Shown here: positions 52,111-64,000 of the stretch, in pieces | How the letters are laid out: every line of letters begins with the position of its first letter | Position numbering within the stretch: position 1 is the stretch's first letter | NCBI GenBank assembly: GCA_012295275.1 | Contig: CM022678.1 | Coordinates: forward strand, 14,657,759 to 14,721,758 | Reading direction: 5' to 3' | Source of the DNA: Chrysomallon squamiferum | Lineage: Eukaryota; Mollusca; Gastropoda; Neomphalida; Peltospiridae | Length of the DNA stretch: 64,000 nucleotides | Notes under the pieces: generated by a model | The model's input: only the letters and a program-made list of their open reading frames with translations | Database searches by the model: none | Told to the model about the DNA's origin: nothing | Program-made: the position numbers and the translations under genes

Positions 52111-53061
52111 CACAAAGCAAAAAAAAAAAAGATGCACTTGCCTCTACAGTCACTACAGATCTATTTATATATGAATATATAAGCAGAAGCTTTTCTGTAC
52201 AAGTCTGATAAAGAAATACTGAACCAGTGATGTAAAAGAACAGAAATAATTATAAAGGTTTAATAATATCCTATCATTATTTAAAATGATTATTTTCATT
52301 ATATTTATTGTATTGTTCAGATCTCTTGTTCATGTACATTCTTCAGATAGCTGGGGTTTTTTAAAACCTATGATGGTTTTTAAAGTTAGCTTCAACTAGA
52401 ACTTACTGTATTTTCTTAATGAAGATATATTTTGTGAATTACAAAAACATCTAGAAAAGATACTTTTATGATATGTTAGTGTGGAATCTTGTAATTAAAT
52501 TAAATACAGGGCATAGTTTGTCATTTTTGTGTACGTAAAATGAGAAGTATAATCTATTGACAGTGATATCTCTATTCGTTTCCTTTTTTTTACTTTCAGA
52601 CAATGGTTATGTTTTAAGGTAATAATGTGTTTCTTTTATATATTATATAGTGGTTGTACAGAGCAAACAGTACCTCCTCTTTCATCAGTATGTTTTTTCC
52701 TATACCAGCACAACCAGCCTATGCTACAACATCAACAAATTTCTTCAAAATTAAAAATAAATAAAAAGGAAATCCAATAAAACCTAATGTTGGCAGAAAT
52801 TTATTTTGAAATGTTGTAAACAATTCATCTTGTTCATGAATGTGTCTACTTTATTACTAGTTAATTCTTGAAATGACAATATTTAGTGTTATGGTCTAAC
52901 TATTCATAGCACTTTTATTTCATGTCAGTTTATTAAACTAAATGAAAACACAAACACATTAAAGTGATATATTGGTCAGATCATGTCTGACATTTAATAT
53001 CAATGCAGAAAACAGAAGACAAAATTGTAATAATTTAATTAAAGTACGTAACTAATGTGGT

Positions 53062-53155
53062 TTGATAAAGTTTATTTTTGTTGCACAGACAGATTAACTA
53101 ATCCCATACAAGTACTAAAAATGTTTATGCATAAATATAAAAAAATTATGCCAGT
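53062..53155 (+). repeat. 95-base repeat, copy 2
   Basis: Partner of 49450-49544, about 95 percent identical by eye, 2.7 kb past the stop of the proximal homeobox module. Confidence 0.9.
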
Positions 53156-55829
53156 CATAAATATATATGCGTAGGTATATATAATAATTATACACAAAAA
53201 AAGTATAATATGTATAATTTATATAAATGTAAATATTATGGGTAAGCTTTAAATTACAAAATGTATCCAGCACAGAAACATACAATAGCAAGTTGTACAA
53301 CTATTTTGCACATTCAGATTAAAAGAAGGCAGGCATATATGGACTTTTTAATAATTTTCTAATTTCACTTTATAATATCACATGTTTGTATTAAACAAAA
53401 GATGCATACATTACATGACGAAAAACATTTATTTATTTTTAATATAACAAAATTTTATTTTTGTTTTTATTTGAAATAATAAAATATACAGATACAGCTT
53501 CAAAAGTATTGAATTTTGATATACACTGTAAGAATGTATTAATCATTACGTAGAAAATTAGATATTCACTGAAAACAGTTAACATATAATTAATATGCAT
53601 GTCAGATTCTGGCTTCATGTCCAGATTTTTAAATATGACTAGATTGCTCAAACTTAAATTGGAAACAAAATTATAATTATTAAAAATTATAAATAATTTT
53701 TAAAGAAAAACATTTTTTTCTTGTACCTTTCCTAATTTTACTATGAGAAAAGTGTTAAGATTTGACTGATTTGTATAAGAAAATACAGATCCTTCTAACA
53801 AGTTGAATCTATAATCTTTGATTTAGATTCAGCTGTATTTGCACCACAAAACCACAACATAAACAATATAAAATGTTTATAATTTCTTTAGTCAGCTGAT
53901 GTTATTAACATGAGACAAAAATTACAAGTCCTAACAAAATATTGCCATTTGTTACTAGGTAATACAGTAAACAAAAAAATAATCAAAATCAAAATCAAAA
54001 ATATAAACAGAGAATGAAACACACAAACAGAGATTGCTGGTAAACTGTAAGCAATGATTTAAAAAGAATAACAAATTTAACAACATTCGATAATAATAAA
54101 TTTTGCCATAGATGTGTTTAAAATTTAAAAATAATCAAAATTATGCAAATCATCAAAACAATATAGAGATATCCAACATCAAAAATCATTTAATATTATT
54201 CTTAATTATAGCTATTTATTATATTTCACAGTAAGCAATGTAAGTCTCTTAGTATCTAATTTAGATTATATAGTAATTATATTTTTAAAGATGTCGCTGG
54301 GATTGATCTAGTAATAAATCATGATTCATCTGAATTTTTCATATCTGAGTATAAAATGTTTAGTACATTTATTCAAGCTGCCTTTAGATACAAGTGTATT
54401 ATTAAATAAACAACTTAAAAATTTAGTAAATTGTTTAATTATAGAAATGTTTATAATCTGCTAGAGTTAATTCTAAATCAAACTAATATAAACTTCAAGT
54501 ATACATTTATGTAAACAGAAGAAATACTAGGTTTCATCAATTACTGAGAAAATAATATAGACACTGAAGATTCTGAGTCAGTTTCACTAGTAAAAAATAA
54601 AACAAAAATCCTAGGTGGGTCTAAATTAAATTAATCTTTTATTAATAGGATTAATAATTTGTTGTCTGAATTCAAATTAAATTCCAGATGCAATAAATCC
54701 TAAAAGAAACCAAATTAAAATTAACTGAAATAAAAAGAAGAAACAAAGATTAAACTATTTCAGATTTTACAAATGTTTTTTTTTTATAATACTGAAAAAG
54801 TTTATGTTCAAATTTTTAAACTTTGTTTCCTCCATTCCATGTGTTTCTCATTTTAACAAATTAGGTTACTTCTAAATATATAAAACAATACATCACATGA
54901 TTATAACACTGAGATGCACTCACTTCAAACAATTTCTTTCTTGAACATTACTTCTGTATTAAATAATATTACTATGCAATTATTACTTTTAAAAAACTAT
55001 TATTTATAGGTATTATGGCAGTTTTAATCTCATCTAGTAGAATTTTGGTTTCAAACTATTAATGAAATAAAATAAATAAATATTAATAAAAAGTATAATA
55101 ATATTAACAAAATAATAATAATAATAGTAATGAATGCTGAAAGGATTTAAAAAGTACAATAACAACAACAAACAAAAACAAACATGACCAGAATGTCTAA
55201 GAATATTTTATAAATAACAATCCAAAACTCAGCAGATTGCTGAAATATCTTGTAACGAAAAGATTTAAAATGTGACAGGAAAAACAGCACTAGTATTTGT
55301 ACAAGAAAACAAAAATCCCAATTGTAAATAAAAATAAAATAAAGAACACTGTTGGCAACAAAATTGCACTTGTAGTGTCTTCCATACCATTTGAAAAAAG
55401 AAGAAAAGTCAACTTTATTTTATTTATACACATTTTTGAAAATTTATCTGATCTGTTTTATCTAGGGAATATAGGGAAAAAAAATCAGAATCAAAAATAT
55501 AATATGTATACAAATTCTACCCTAACCCTCAAAAAAGAAGAAGTTAATAAAATGCAAAAAATAATCTTCCTAACAACAATATAAAAATAAAAATATAAAA
55601 GTATCTGTTTTGGCATTGTGTGTGTATGTGTGTGTGTTTGCAGGTGGATGTATGTTTGTGGATGTATACAGTTGTCACATACAAATTCAGTTATACTGTA
55701 GGAAGAAAACCAGGTGGAAGCCACATCAGAATTTAATATTCATATTAATCTAATAAGAACAAATAATGAAACCAACATTTCTTTTGGAAGAATAGCAGTT
55801 AATAACATTCATAAAAAATAACAACAGTA

Positions 55830-58800
55830 TTACGAGCTTGTGTCAAGTCGCATGCGTTTCACTTTTGCTCTATGGTTTTTAAACCACAATTGCACATTTT
55901 TAGATTCCAACCTTGGAAACTTCTGTCTGTACTCTGATCTGTTGAGTTCATCACAGAATTTGTCAATCATGTACGCTGAAGGGTGAGTGTCCTCCATGAA
56001 CCATTTCTCCAGTTTAGGTATTTCTGTCAGGGGGTCAATAAAAACTCGAGTACGTCTCTTACGGGGTTCATGATGTTTGTGTGTGTTGCCATGAACTGGT
56101 TCGTGGACAGAGTTAGAGTGAGGTGAGTAGAAGCGTGTGTTCATTGGGTAGTAAGTCATAAGTGGTGGATTCAGTTGAGGGATGTGTAAAGGCTGTGCCA
56201 TTTGGGCAAGAGACATAGCAGCCATGCTGGCCGCAGCTGACATACTGGTGGAGGACATATCACACCGTGAAGACATTATGGCATGGTCAATATTTTCCTT
56301 CTGAACTAATGCTGAGCGGTCATCATCATCAGACTCTGACTCGGACACATCCTCACTAGAATCATCATAAAACAATCTCCTGTCCTGACTCTCCTCTTCT
56401 TTCTGGCAGTCTGTGCTGTGTACACTGCTATCAGACACAGTTCTCTCTTCATCCTTTTTGTTCTTTTCTGATTTCATATTATCTTCAGGTGATTTTTCAC
56501 CTTCTTCAACAGTAGTCTCTTCCATTGGCTCTTCTTGTTTTATCTCTAAATCACCAGGATTAGTTGGCTTTTTATTATCATTTTCAAAACCATTAGACAA
56601 AGTCACATGTTTATTTTCATCACAACAATTCTGTTTAGTATCCAACACTTTTTCCTCTAACAGATCTTTTGATTTATTCATGGATAAGTCACATGGTTGA
56701 TCATTTCCTGTTTCCTGCTCTGCCAACTGCTGATGATAAGGGAATGGAATGACATAAACAGCATTTTTATTTGGTAAATATGGATAATGTCCAGAAAGCA
56801 AACTGGTTGCATTTGATTCAGAATTGTCTTCATTTTCAAAAGAATCATCAACAGCTTTTGATGCACGTCTTTGTGCAGCTCTTGCATTTTTAAACCAATA
56901 AATAATATTTGTTAGGTCCAGAGGTCGCCGACCTTTTCGAGAATCAAGCTGGTTTAGTTCATTCATATACCTGATCATTTGTTCTCTGGATGGATGCTGA
57001 TTTTCTTGAAACCACTTGTGAAGTCGGGGAATTTCATGTTCTGGATCAAATGATGTTCTCACCCTGGTTCGACTTGCCATGAAATAGGGTTGTGGAGGTG
57101 TTGGCTGTGCATCTTTCAAATCAGGCGATGCCTGTGGACTGTTTTCTTTAGAGAGTTCACAGTCTTTCACATCAGGCTCTGGTGTTTTTTCTCTTAGAAT
57201 CAAATCAGAACTGTTCTTACAAAGTTGTCCTTTCAGCTGCTCCTTGTACCATTTATCAAAAGCAGACGTCAGATCTTCGGGAATCTTAACAGAATGATCA
57301 CCTTTACTTATAGATGAAAGCAGACCCTGAAATGTAAGAGATTACATCTCAACTTGAAAACTGAAACTACTTTATAAAATAAGATCATTTTCGTACATTA
57401 TTTTTTTTCTAAAATTTTAATTTGATTAACTTTTTAAAATGTATACTGAAATAACTGCATATAAAACAGAAATTAAAACAGGTATAAACAATGATAATAA
57501 CAATTAAGAACAAGAAGCATTATTAACTAATAACAAAACAATATATAGATAGAAGTCTTACCTGGTTGATTGGGCAGCCTGTTTGGTTGAGAAGACTATG
57601 TGATTGAGAAAGAAGAAGCTGCAATAATTTCTCCTTGACTTCTTCGGCAGAACTAGGTTTTGGATGGCTGCAAGAGCGAAAGTTCACTACTAAAACAAGG
57701 CACGTTTAAAATCCGTTTTTAAATTATTTGCTTGTTCTTCCGGTAAGCATGCACAATATCTTGCCGCCTTTTCAATAAATTTCATACTTTGCTTTTGAGT
57801 TCAGAAGCGTCTAACAAAATTTATTTACTTGTGAATAATTATTAACATTTGCTTTTAAAGACAAATAAAATTTATTGAAATGCTGCAAATAAAATAATAC
57901 ATTTTCGGTGTGCGAAATTAATATTGAAAAGTTTAATAGTTAAATATAAATAAGCATGTATTAGAAGAAGATATTTGGGTGGGTTTCTTTTTTAATTCAT
58001 AAAGTTATGGAATTATGTCTAGGTAAACCAAACATTAACAAAATAAACCAACTGATTACAGTTTCACACAAATACCAGAAGCAATTTTATTAATAAGTAG
58101 AAAGAATATTTAAAGAAGTTACTAAAATTATATATTAAAAAGTGTTCCAGATAAATCTGGAAATCTATTACAAAATACACAAAGGGAATTGTCAACAGTA
58201 AATTGCTAATAATAAATTGCTGCACTGCCACAGTTCATATGTGACTAATATAATGACATGATAAATTATTAAATTAATGGTGAACACTGCTAATATTCTT
58301 AAATAAAAATCAAAAACAAGAAGCAGAAAAAACAATTTTGGTATCATGTATTTATAGAAATGTTTATAGTGAACAGTTACAGTTTCAAACAGGTAATAAA
58401 AACAGAGAAGCCAACTGTTTGTACTTGTAATGAAGATGTGTTTTATTATTTGATAAACACTTTATTTCATCACAAATTACAATTTAGACATTTGACAGTT
58501 TTTTATTTACACAGAAACTGGCAGTCTTATCTTCAGTTTTATAATTTCTATACTAGTTGTTCAAGAACTAGTTTTTTAACAGAAGTACTCTATGACAATT
58601 TCACCATTTCCAAACCAGTATAAACTATTTGCATTAAACATGAGCACTATCTCAAAAAAAGTATTTCAGAAAATATTTTGCAGACAGAAAACAGAATAAT
58701 AATGGATCTTACTCATGTGAAACTGGGTCATTCAAATTGTGAAATATGGTAATTCGTCCTCAAATGCAATGTTTGTCTTTCTGGATGCAGACATCTGAAT

Positions 58801-61744
58801 TTTTTATTTTGTGATCCCATTCTTTTAGTAACAATTTTATCTGCCTCCAAACTTTTAAATAGTTTCTTGTTAATATTTACTTTTATTTAATTAGAATTTA
58901 CATTATGTAAACTTTTTTTAATGTGGATGGGCAGCTGTGTATTTGTTTCAGTATAAATCAAACTAAAAATGTTAAGTCAATATTTAAATTAATTTGTTAT
59001 TGCTAGGACCAGTAAATCCATATTACATAGCTGTGGCAATAGTGTTTGTCTGTTTTACTGTTGCAATAATTTATTTCAAACAAAGGAAAAACTGAGATTA
59101 AAAACAAAACTGTTATATTTTTTCAATCTCTTCAACTGGTTATATAAAACTTTTCAGACATTCATCTTACCTTGCTATTCGAATCCTAAGAGTTGCGACA
59201 TTGGTGAGTTCTGAAAGAATTTCTTCCACAGTGGCTTGTGCATTGTTTGTGATAGCATCAAATGTCAGTGGTTTCCAGTTTTTTATCTGTATTGCACCTG
59301 CAAAAATATTTTTAATTAATAAAACCATGATCTCTTCAAACTCTTTAAATTATAAGTAATCAATTCTCTGAATACATAATTGCATGCTTATATTTGCTTT
59401 TCATTACTTTAACCACAAATTCAAAAACTGTATGCTGTTGTATTGCATTTAAAAACATATCATTAACACAGATCAAAATGTTTAGAAACAAATTTGTAAC
59501 TAATTAACAGAAATACTACCTTTTGCAGCTATTGCATCAGCTGAGTTGTAGCCAAGTTTAACAAGAGCAGAATGTACAAGATCACTGAGCAGGGTGCTGC
59601 TGGGGAGAATAGCGTAACTGTCCAACTCCACAGCACTGGGCGCACACACTGCACTCGTCACACTGTCAAACGAAGGTGTTCCTGATATCTGTTCAACAAT
59701 ACAGTGAATTGGTAGAGACTTCGCTGAACCTAAAATTGAAAAAATACAAAAATTTATAAATGAATATAGAAAACAATATGTCTTTGTGAAACTGTCAAAG
59801 ATAACTGTTTAGAATAATGACAGAACTTCTGTTTCATTTTCAAAATTTGGTAATCATTTGATTTCAATTTAAAAATTTTAAAATAAATGCATCATAAAAA
59901 TAATATGTATAAAGTGAAAAAAAAAAGATTATAAAGAATTATAATGATAGGTCACAATTAAGTTAAATTTGTAATGCAAACAGTGTATGCCATAAACAAA
60001 AACCATGGTAACTGAAGAGCTATAAGTTCTAGTTTGACAGTTTGTTTGATAATTTGTTCAGAAGGGAAAAAAATTGTTTCTTCCGTGATATTAGTAAATA
60101 TATTTCATATTGTGGAACTTAAAGGAAACACACATATGATTATAAACTAATAAATCTTACTGCATCTTATTAATTTATTCTGAAGTTAGAACTGCTTAAA
60201 AAGTATTGATCTTTTAAACTAGTTTTTAGAACAATTCTCCTATAGAATAATCCAGCCTGTGTTTATTTCCACTGTGATTAATCAGCAAGGTTCATTAGAG
60301 ATATTTCTGTGGGTAACTTACTGAGTCTAATCACTTTATCTGCAGACTTAATTAAATCTTTAACCCAGGTGAAACAAAATAAGCAGAAAAGGCACAGCAA
60401 TTACAATAAACAGGAATCCACATTCAACATTCAGGTTTTTTTAAAATCAAATATTTCTTAGGTGTTCTGAAATATGCTAATTTTTATATAGAAATGTTTG
60501 AGGGGTAACAGTATTTATTAATTAATTAACTTAACACTTGCAAGGTGTTCACACTGAGAGAATGATAAAGATGTAACTCTACAGAGAACAGAGAGAATCA
60601 GGCAAACTGTATGATTTTAGAGTCTTTTATTAGATTTTGTCATGAAAATGCAATGCAATACAAACATGTTTAGTAAGGTTTCAAAACAAGAAGAAAAAAA
60701 AAGAAAGAAAGAAAGCTAATACTTATTCAAATGTCTTCTTAGTAATAAAGATAAAATAAATATGAAGGGAAAAAGAGAAAAAAGGTTAATGCTCTAAAAA
60801 TCAAAGTCTGAGAAAATGATTGCTGAAGATCCGCTGTGGTTAATAGGATTTTCTTTTTGAGAAGTTTTTGGTTTTGGAAATTACCTGGCTAATCCACCAA
60901 AGCTGGTTCGTAATGAAGCGTGTGACAAAGCCGCACACTAATTCCTCAATTATTACATTTCATCCGCCACAGCTTCTAAATTTGTGAGGTCTTATCCTTC
61001 CTAATTCCACGGATTTATTTCTCATTTCACAAGCTTCAAAAACTCCCCAAAACCATTGCTAAACCAATATTTATTTTAGATACTGTTCCTTAGCTTGGAT
61101 TAGTCTACCTATCAAACTCAGAATGTTCTGATGACTCTTTGAAGATTAGACCATGGACTTTCATGTCTCTATCTGAATTTCTAACATTCCTTTTTAAATT
61201 ATTGTAAGAAATTGAAACACTACTTTACAGCCAGCATAGCTGCACGATCAGTTAGCTAAATCCAAAGTCAAATGAACGTCACACAATGTGTATTTGCAGT
61301 GTAGCACATTGAGACTCAAGTCTTGCAGCTCCATTCCCACCCTTTCCGTGGTGGAATCACACAAATGTTAGGAATTATTATTTTTTTCCACTAATTTATT
61401 TTTTTAACAGAATAGGTGTATGAATAACTAAGATTTTACATTTCCTAACTTAGCAAATATAAAAGAAATACTAGGCTTTGTATGTGTAAAATTCCTGTTT
61501 CAGTTAAATGGTATTTAATGCAAATAAAAATCTTGTCATAAATGCATATCAATTATTTAATTATGCAATCTTGCATCTTCTTTTCAGTTGATATTTATCA
61601 AAAATATTTACCAAATCTTCTCATGCATTTTTGTTTAACTAACTCTTGGTAAGTCTTTATGTGAAAACTAAAAATTTATCTAAACATTACTGTCAAACAA
61701 TAATAAAACAAAAGACACAAGTATGCCATACCTGAGAATGCCAT
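55830..61744 (-). CDS. dve: Compass-class (dve-like) homeobox protein
   Basis: Nuclear transcription factor related to Drosophila Defective proventriculus and distantly to SATB. Five coding exons: 61732-61744 (MAFS), 59520-59729, 59171-59297, 57562-57667, 55830-57326; about 650 residues. Residues 5-117 are a ULD oligomerisation domain: SLPIHCIVEQ, LVKLGYNSADAIAAKGAIQI and VATLRIRIAS match SATB1 ([39 protein letters not shown]). A weak CUTL-like part follows (DLTSAFDKWYKEQLK). Homeodomain 1 is at about 238-308 (TRVRTSFDPEHEIPRLHKWF to YWFKNARAAQRR) and homeodomain 2 at about 574-646 (TRVFIDPLTEIPKLEKWF to LWFKNHRAKVKR). Both have long loops and Lys50. Between them lie an acidic region, a PCDLS CtBP-type motif (363-367) and an IKQE sumoylation-type site (414-417). 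The start ATG is supported by phase; the 5' UTR end is not seen. Confidence 0.88.
60829..61370. promoter_or_regulatory. Candidate enhancer in first intron of dve-like gene
   Basis: About 540 bases of complex sequence with clearly more G+C than the flanks, directly downstream of the first coding exon. It has two K50-type TAATCC cores (GGCTAATCCACC near 60890; CTTGGATTAGTC near 61096). No open frame or repeat structure. Role inferred. Confidence 0.3.
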
Positions 61745-64000
61745 AAAATTAATCTCTGCTGTCCTTTCTTGGCAGTGCTGCTGTGAATTCAGATAGTGTT
61801 TATCCATAATAACATGTATCAGTAACTCATTAATGACTGTAGTAAAACACTTTACTACTTACTGAAGTGAAAACATTTCAACACTAAATTGTCACAATGG
61901 TATATCAATATTACTTGATGACTAACTGATGAAGAGAAGAATAAAGCCACACTTGGTTGAATGAATCATGAGAGACAGACTAACAGCACTAAGAAATCTT
62001 CTGTCTTAGACAAACACTAAGCCTCTTCCATGGTATTAACTTTAAAAATTACTATATCTGTCACTGGCAAACATGTATGTTTATTACATTAAGAATACTT
62101 ATTACATTAATTAATGTTTCATTGTCATTTTACTTTTATTTATTTCAAAAATGTATTTATATACTGTACTTTGTTTTGAATAATTCCATCTTATTCTATA
62201 TTAAAAAAAAAAAAAAAAAAAATTAAGAAAATTTAAATAAAAGGTTTAAAAAATGTAAAAAGTAAATACAGATTTATAAAAATAAAACAAACTAAAATCT
62301 TATTTTTATATATTAAAATAAATAATGAAATATAATAAATACCAACCCTAAAATTATAATATAATCTACATAAATATTTATTAAAATTTGATCAGATTTC
62401 CTGAAGCTTATAGCTGTTAATAACTATAGTGTATTTACAAGATATACCAAAGTACAAGTATATATGGACTAAAACTTTACTATATATTATACAAAAGTTT
62501 CAGTTACATGGCTTTAGCCCACTTTTAAAAAATAATCTATCCTAATCTCTATAGCAATGTAATCACAGAAAAACAAACACAGGTGCATGCACACAATACA
62601 CCCACATGTGCACCAGTCCACATACACATACAAACTTATTAAGAGTTAATTAAACAAAATTGTATGAGAAGATTTGGTAGATGTTTGGGGCAAGTATTAA
62701 CTAAAGAGAAGATAAAATTCAGACCATCAGAGAGAATTCTAGTACATAAATTGTACTTGTTATACCGAAATAGGATACCTCTGACATATATTTTTGTTCT
62801 CATTATGATTATGCCTAATCAGAAAATAAGATAAAATGCTTAAAAATCTTGTGTCAGATTCAGACTAAATCCATCATAATCTTGCAATCTATTTTTCATT
62901 AGATCTTAAGAGAGAAAAATAATAATCTTGTAGTGTGACTTTCTCCAGAGGTATTTCAGCTGTGCTATAAGCAGCTTCTGGCCTGATGTCAGCTTCAGAC
63001 AAAGGGATTGTACTCCAAGTCACTTTGGAAGAATAATCAATAAAGTTGGGAAGTTATTATTTTTAAACATCAAACGACACTGAAGTTATTTATTCACTAT
63101 ATACACATGACACAATGTTAATCCTCAAATTTATTTATTAAATTTCTATTTATTACAATCTGATGGTAAATATTTTATTTTATTTGTTGGTTTTTAATTC
63201 AGATTTTGTTTCCATCCCATTTGCAATATTCATTCAGTTATTATTACATCTTTCCAAAAACATGTAGATGACACAATTAAAATTATTTAATTAAAATATA
63301 AATAAAACTTACTAATTAATAATATGTGTGTTTTTAAGTAATAGAAACTGGCACTTAATCAATATTATAAGAACAATGTTTGTATTTCTATAAAATATTA
63401 TGAGCTGCAAGAAACTTGATACCAATCCTAAGGAAATGTTTTCACTAGTGGTAAGTTAAAACACCAGTTGAATAGTGGACAAAAAGTTTCATGAATGATA
63501 GCTTAGAAAAACAGTATCTGTGTCACACCAATCAATGTTACTATGAAAGAAAGAACTGAAAACTATTACTTTAAACAAAATGATAATAAACAAATGATCT
63601 TAAAAATTATCAGAAAATGAAAACATTAAAATAATGTCATTAATTAGTTGGTGTCAGATTACTTAATGAATGGAAGTTCAATTTCTATGACAAAAGCATA
63701 AAAGAACTTTTTAGCAAACAACACAACACATTATTATTATATTTTAATTTTAATGCTGTGCCTGCCACTGTTTGCTTTTATTACATAAACTGCAAAGTAC
63801 TTTTACAATAGTAACAATAAATATTTCTTTCTTTTATATTTTATCAAATTTTAAAAATAAAAATTAAATGAAACTATTTTATGCTGAATTTGTGCATCTC
63901 TTTTAATTTTAGGACAGCTAGTTTGATTAGCTTAATAGTATGAATGAGAATATATATATATACACAAAAGATGAAACTATCTGTATTCTAAACAAAATCA
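61745..64000. other. Upstream region of the dve-like gene
   Basis: No gene is seen. The 5' UTR and promoter should begin here. Contents: AT-rich DNA, a poly-A run (62203-62221), a few CA units near 62577-62630 and a short complex block at about 62930-63050. Confidence 0.5.

Larger units (their letters stand above)
50746..55829. other. Region between the two homeobox 3' modules
   Basis: About 5 kb with no further homeodomain or ULD exon recognised. It should include the 3' UTR of the proximal module. Notable parts are a less AT-biased, non-repetitive block at about 51830-52110 and copy 2 of the 95-base repeat (53062-53155). The short frames at 51.8-52.1 kb lack splice sites or recognisable domains. 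Confidence 0.55.

Noticed and set aside
51943-52137. Short minus-strand frame that could be a 5' exon of the distal homeobox module
   Set aside because: It does not resemble a ULD and shows no donor of the needed phase; kept only as a non-coding candidate.
58360-58623. 87-codon frame in a dve-like intron
   Set aside because: No recognisable domain, no fitting splice sites, and AT-rich like the surrounding intron.
1-64000. CRISPR arrays, rRNA or tRNA genes, bacterial operons
   Set aside because: None seen; the repeats are microsatellites or minisatellites and all genes are spliced animal genes.

Overview
This is a nuclear window from an animal. Genes are split by many short GT-AG introns, the DNA is very AT-rich, and TA, CA/TG and AAT microsatellites are frequent. 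All seven loci have clear vertebrate homologues, but gene structures and gaps are compact. The gene set and base composition suggest a lophotrochozoan (for example a mollusc), but nothing here fixes the taxon.

Layout. 333-4020 (+): 3' end of a gamma-syntrophin gene, a dystrophin-complex adaptor. 9094-19332 (-): FBXO10, an SCF ubiquitin-ligase receptor with an F-box, a beta-helix and a C-terminal CaaX box. 21972-33912 (-): CCDC60, an uncharacterised coiled-coil protein. 35638-37526 (+): SNRNP25, the minor-spliceosome U11/U12 25K protein. 39065-44782 (-): DCAF13/Sof1, a WD40 protein of the SSU processome. 45793-47367 (+): ABT1/Esf2, also an SSU-processome factor, head-to-head with DCAF13. 49719-61744 (-): a Compass-class (dve/SATB-related) homeobox locus. 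Gaps between genes hold decayed or short non-autonomous DNA transposons, simple repeats and a few more complex stretches that could be regulatory.

The most unusual part is the homeobox locus. One pair of exons (59171-59729) encodes a SATB1-type ubiquitin-like oligomerisation domain (ULD). Downstream lie two separate 3' modules. The proximal one (55830-57667) has a weak CUTL-like segment and two long-loop K50 homeodomains, as in Defective proventriculus. The distal one (49719-50745) has a CUTL domain much closer to SATB1 plus a third long-loop homeodomain. No second ULD is visible. Only the end of the second ULD exon has the right phase to join the distal module, so one ULD may be joined to either of two DNA-binding ends. 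This is read from the genome alone and needs transcripts.

Other points: a CaaX box ending in Leu on FBXO10; a GC-AG intron in CCDC60; a minisatellite ending beside a FBXO10 splice donor; and decayed duplications of exon edges in the syntrophin and CCDC60 genes. Exon coordinates come from manual reading of splice sites and phases. UTR ends and promoters are mostly inferred.
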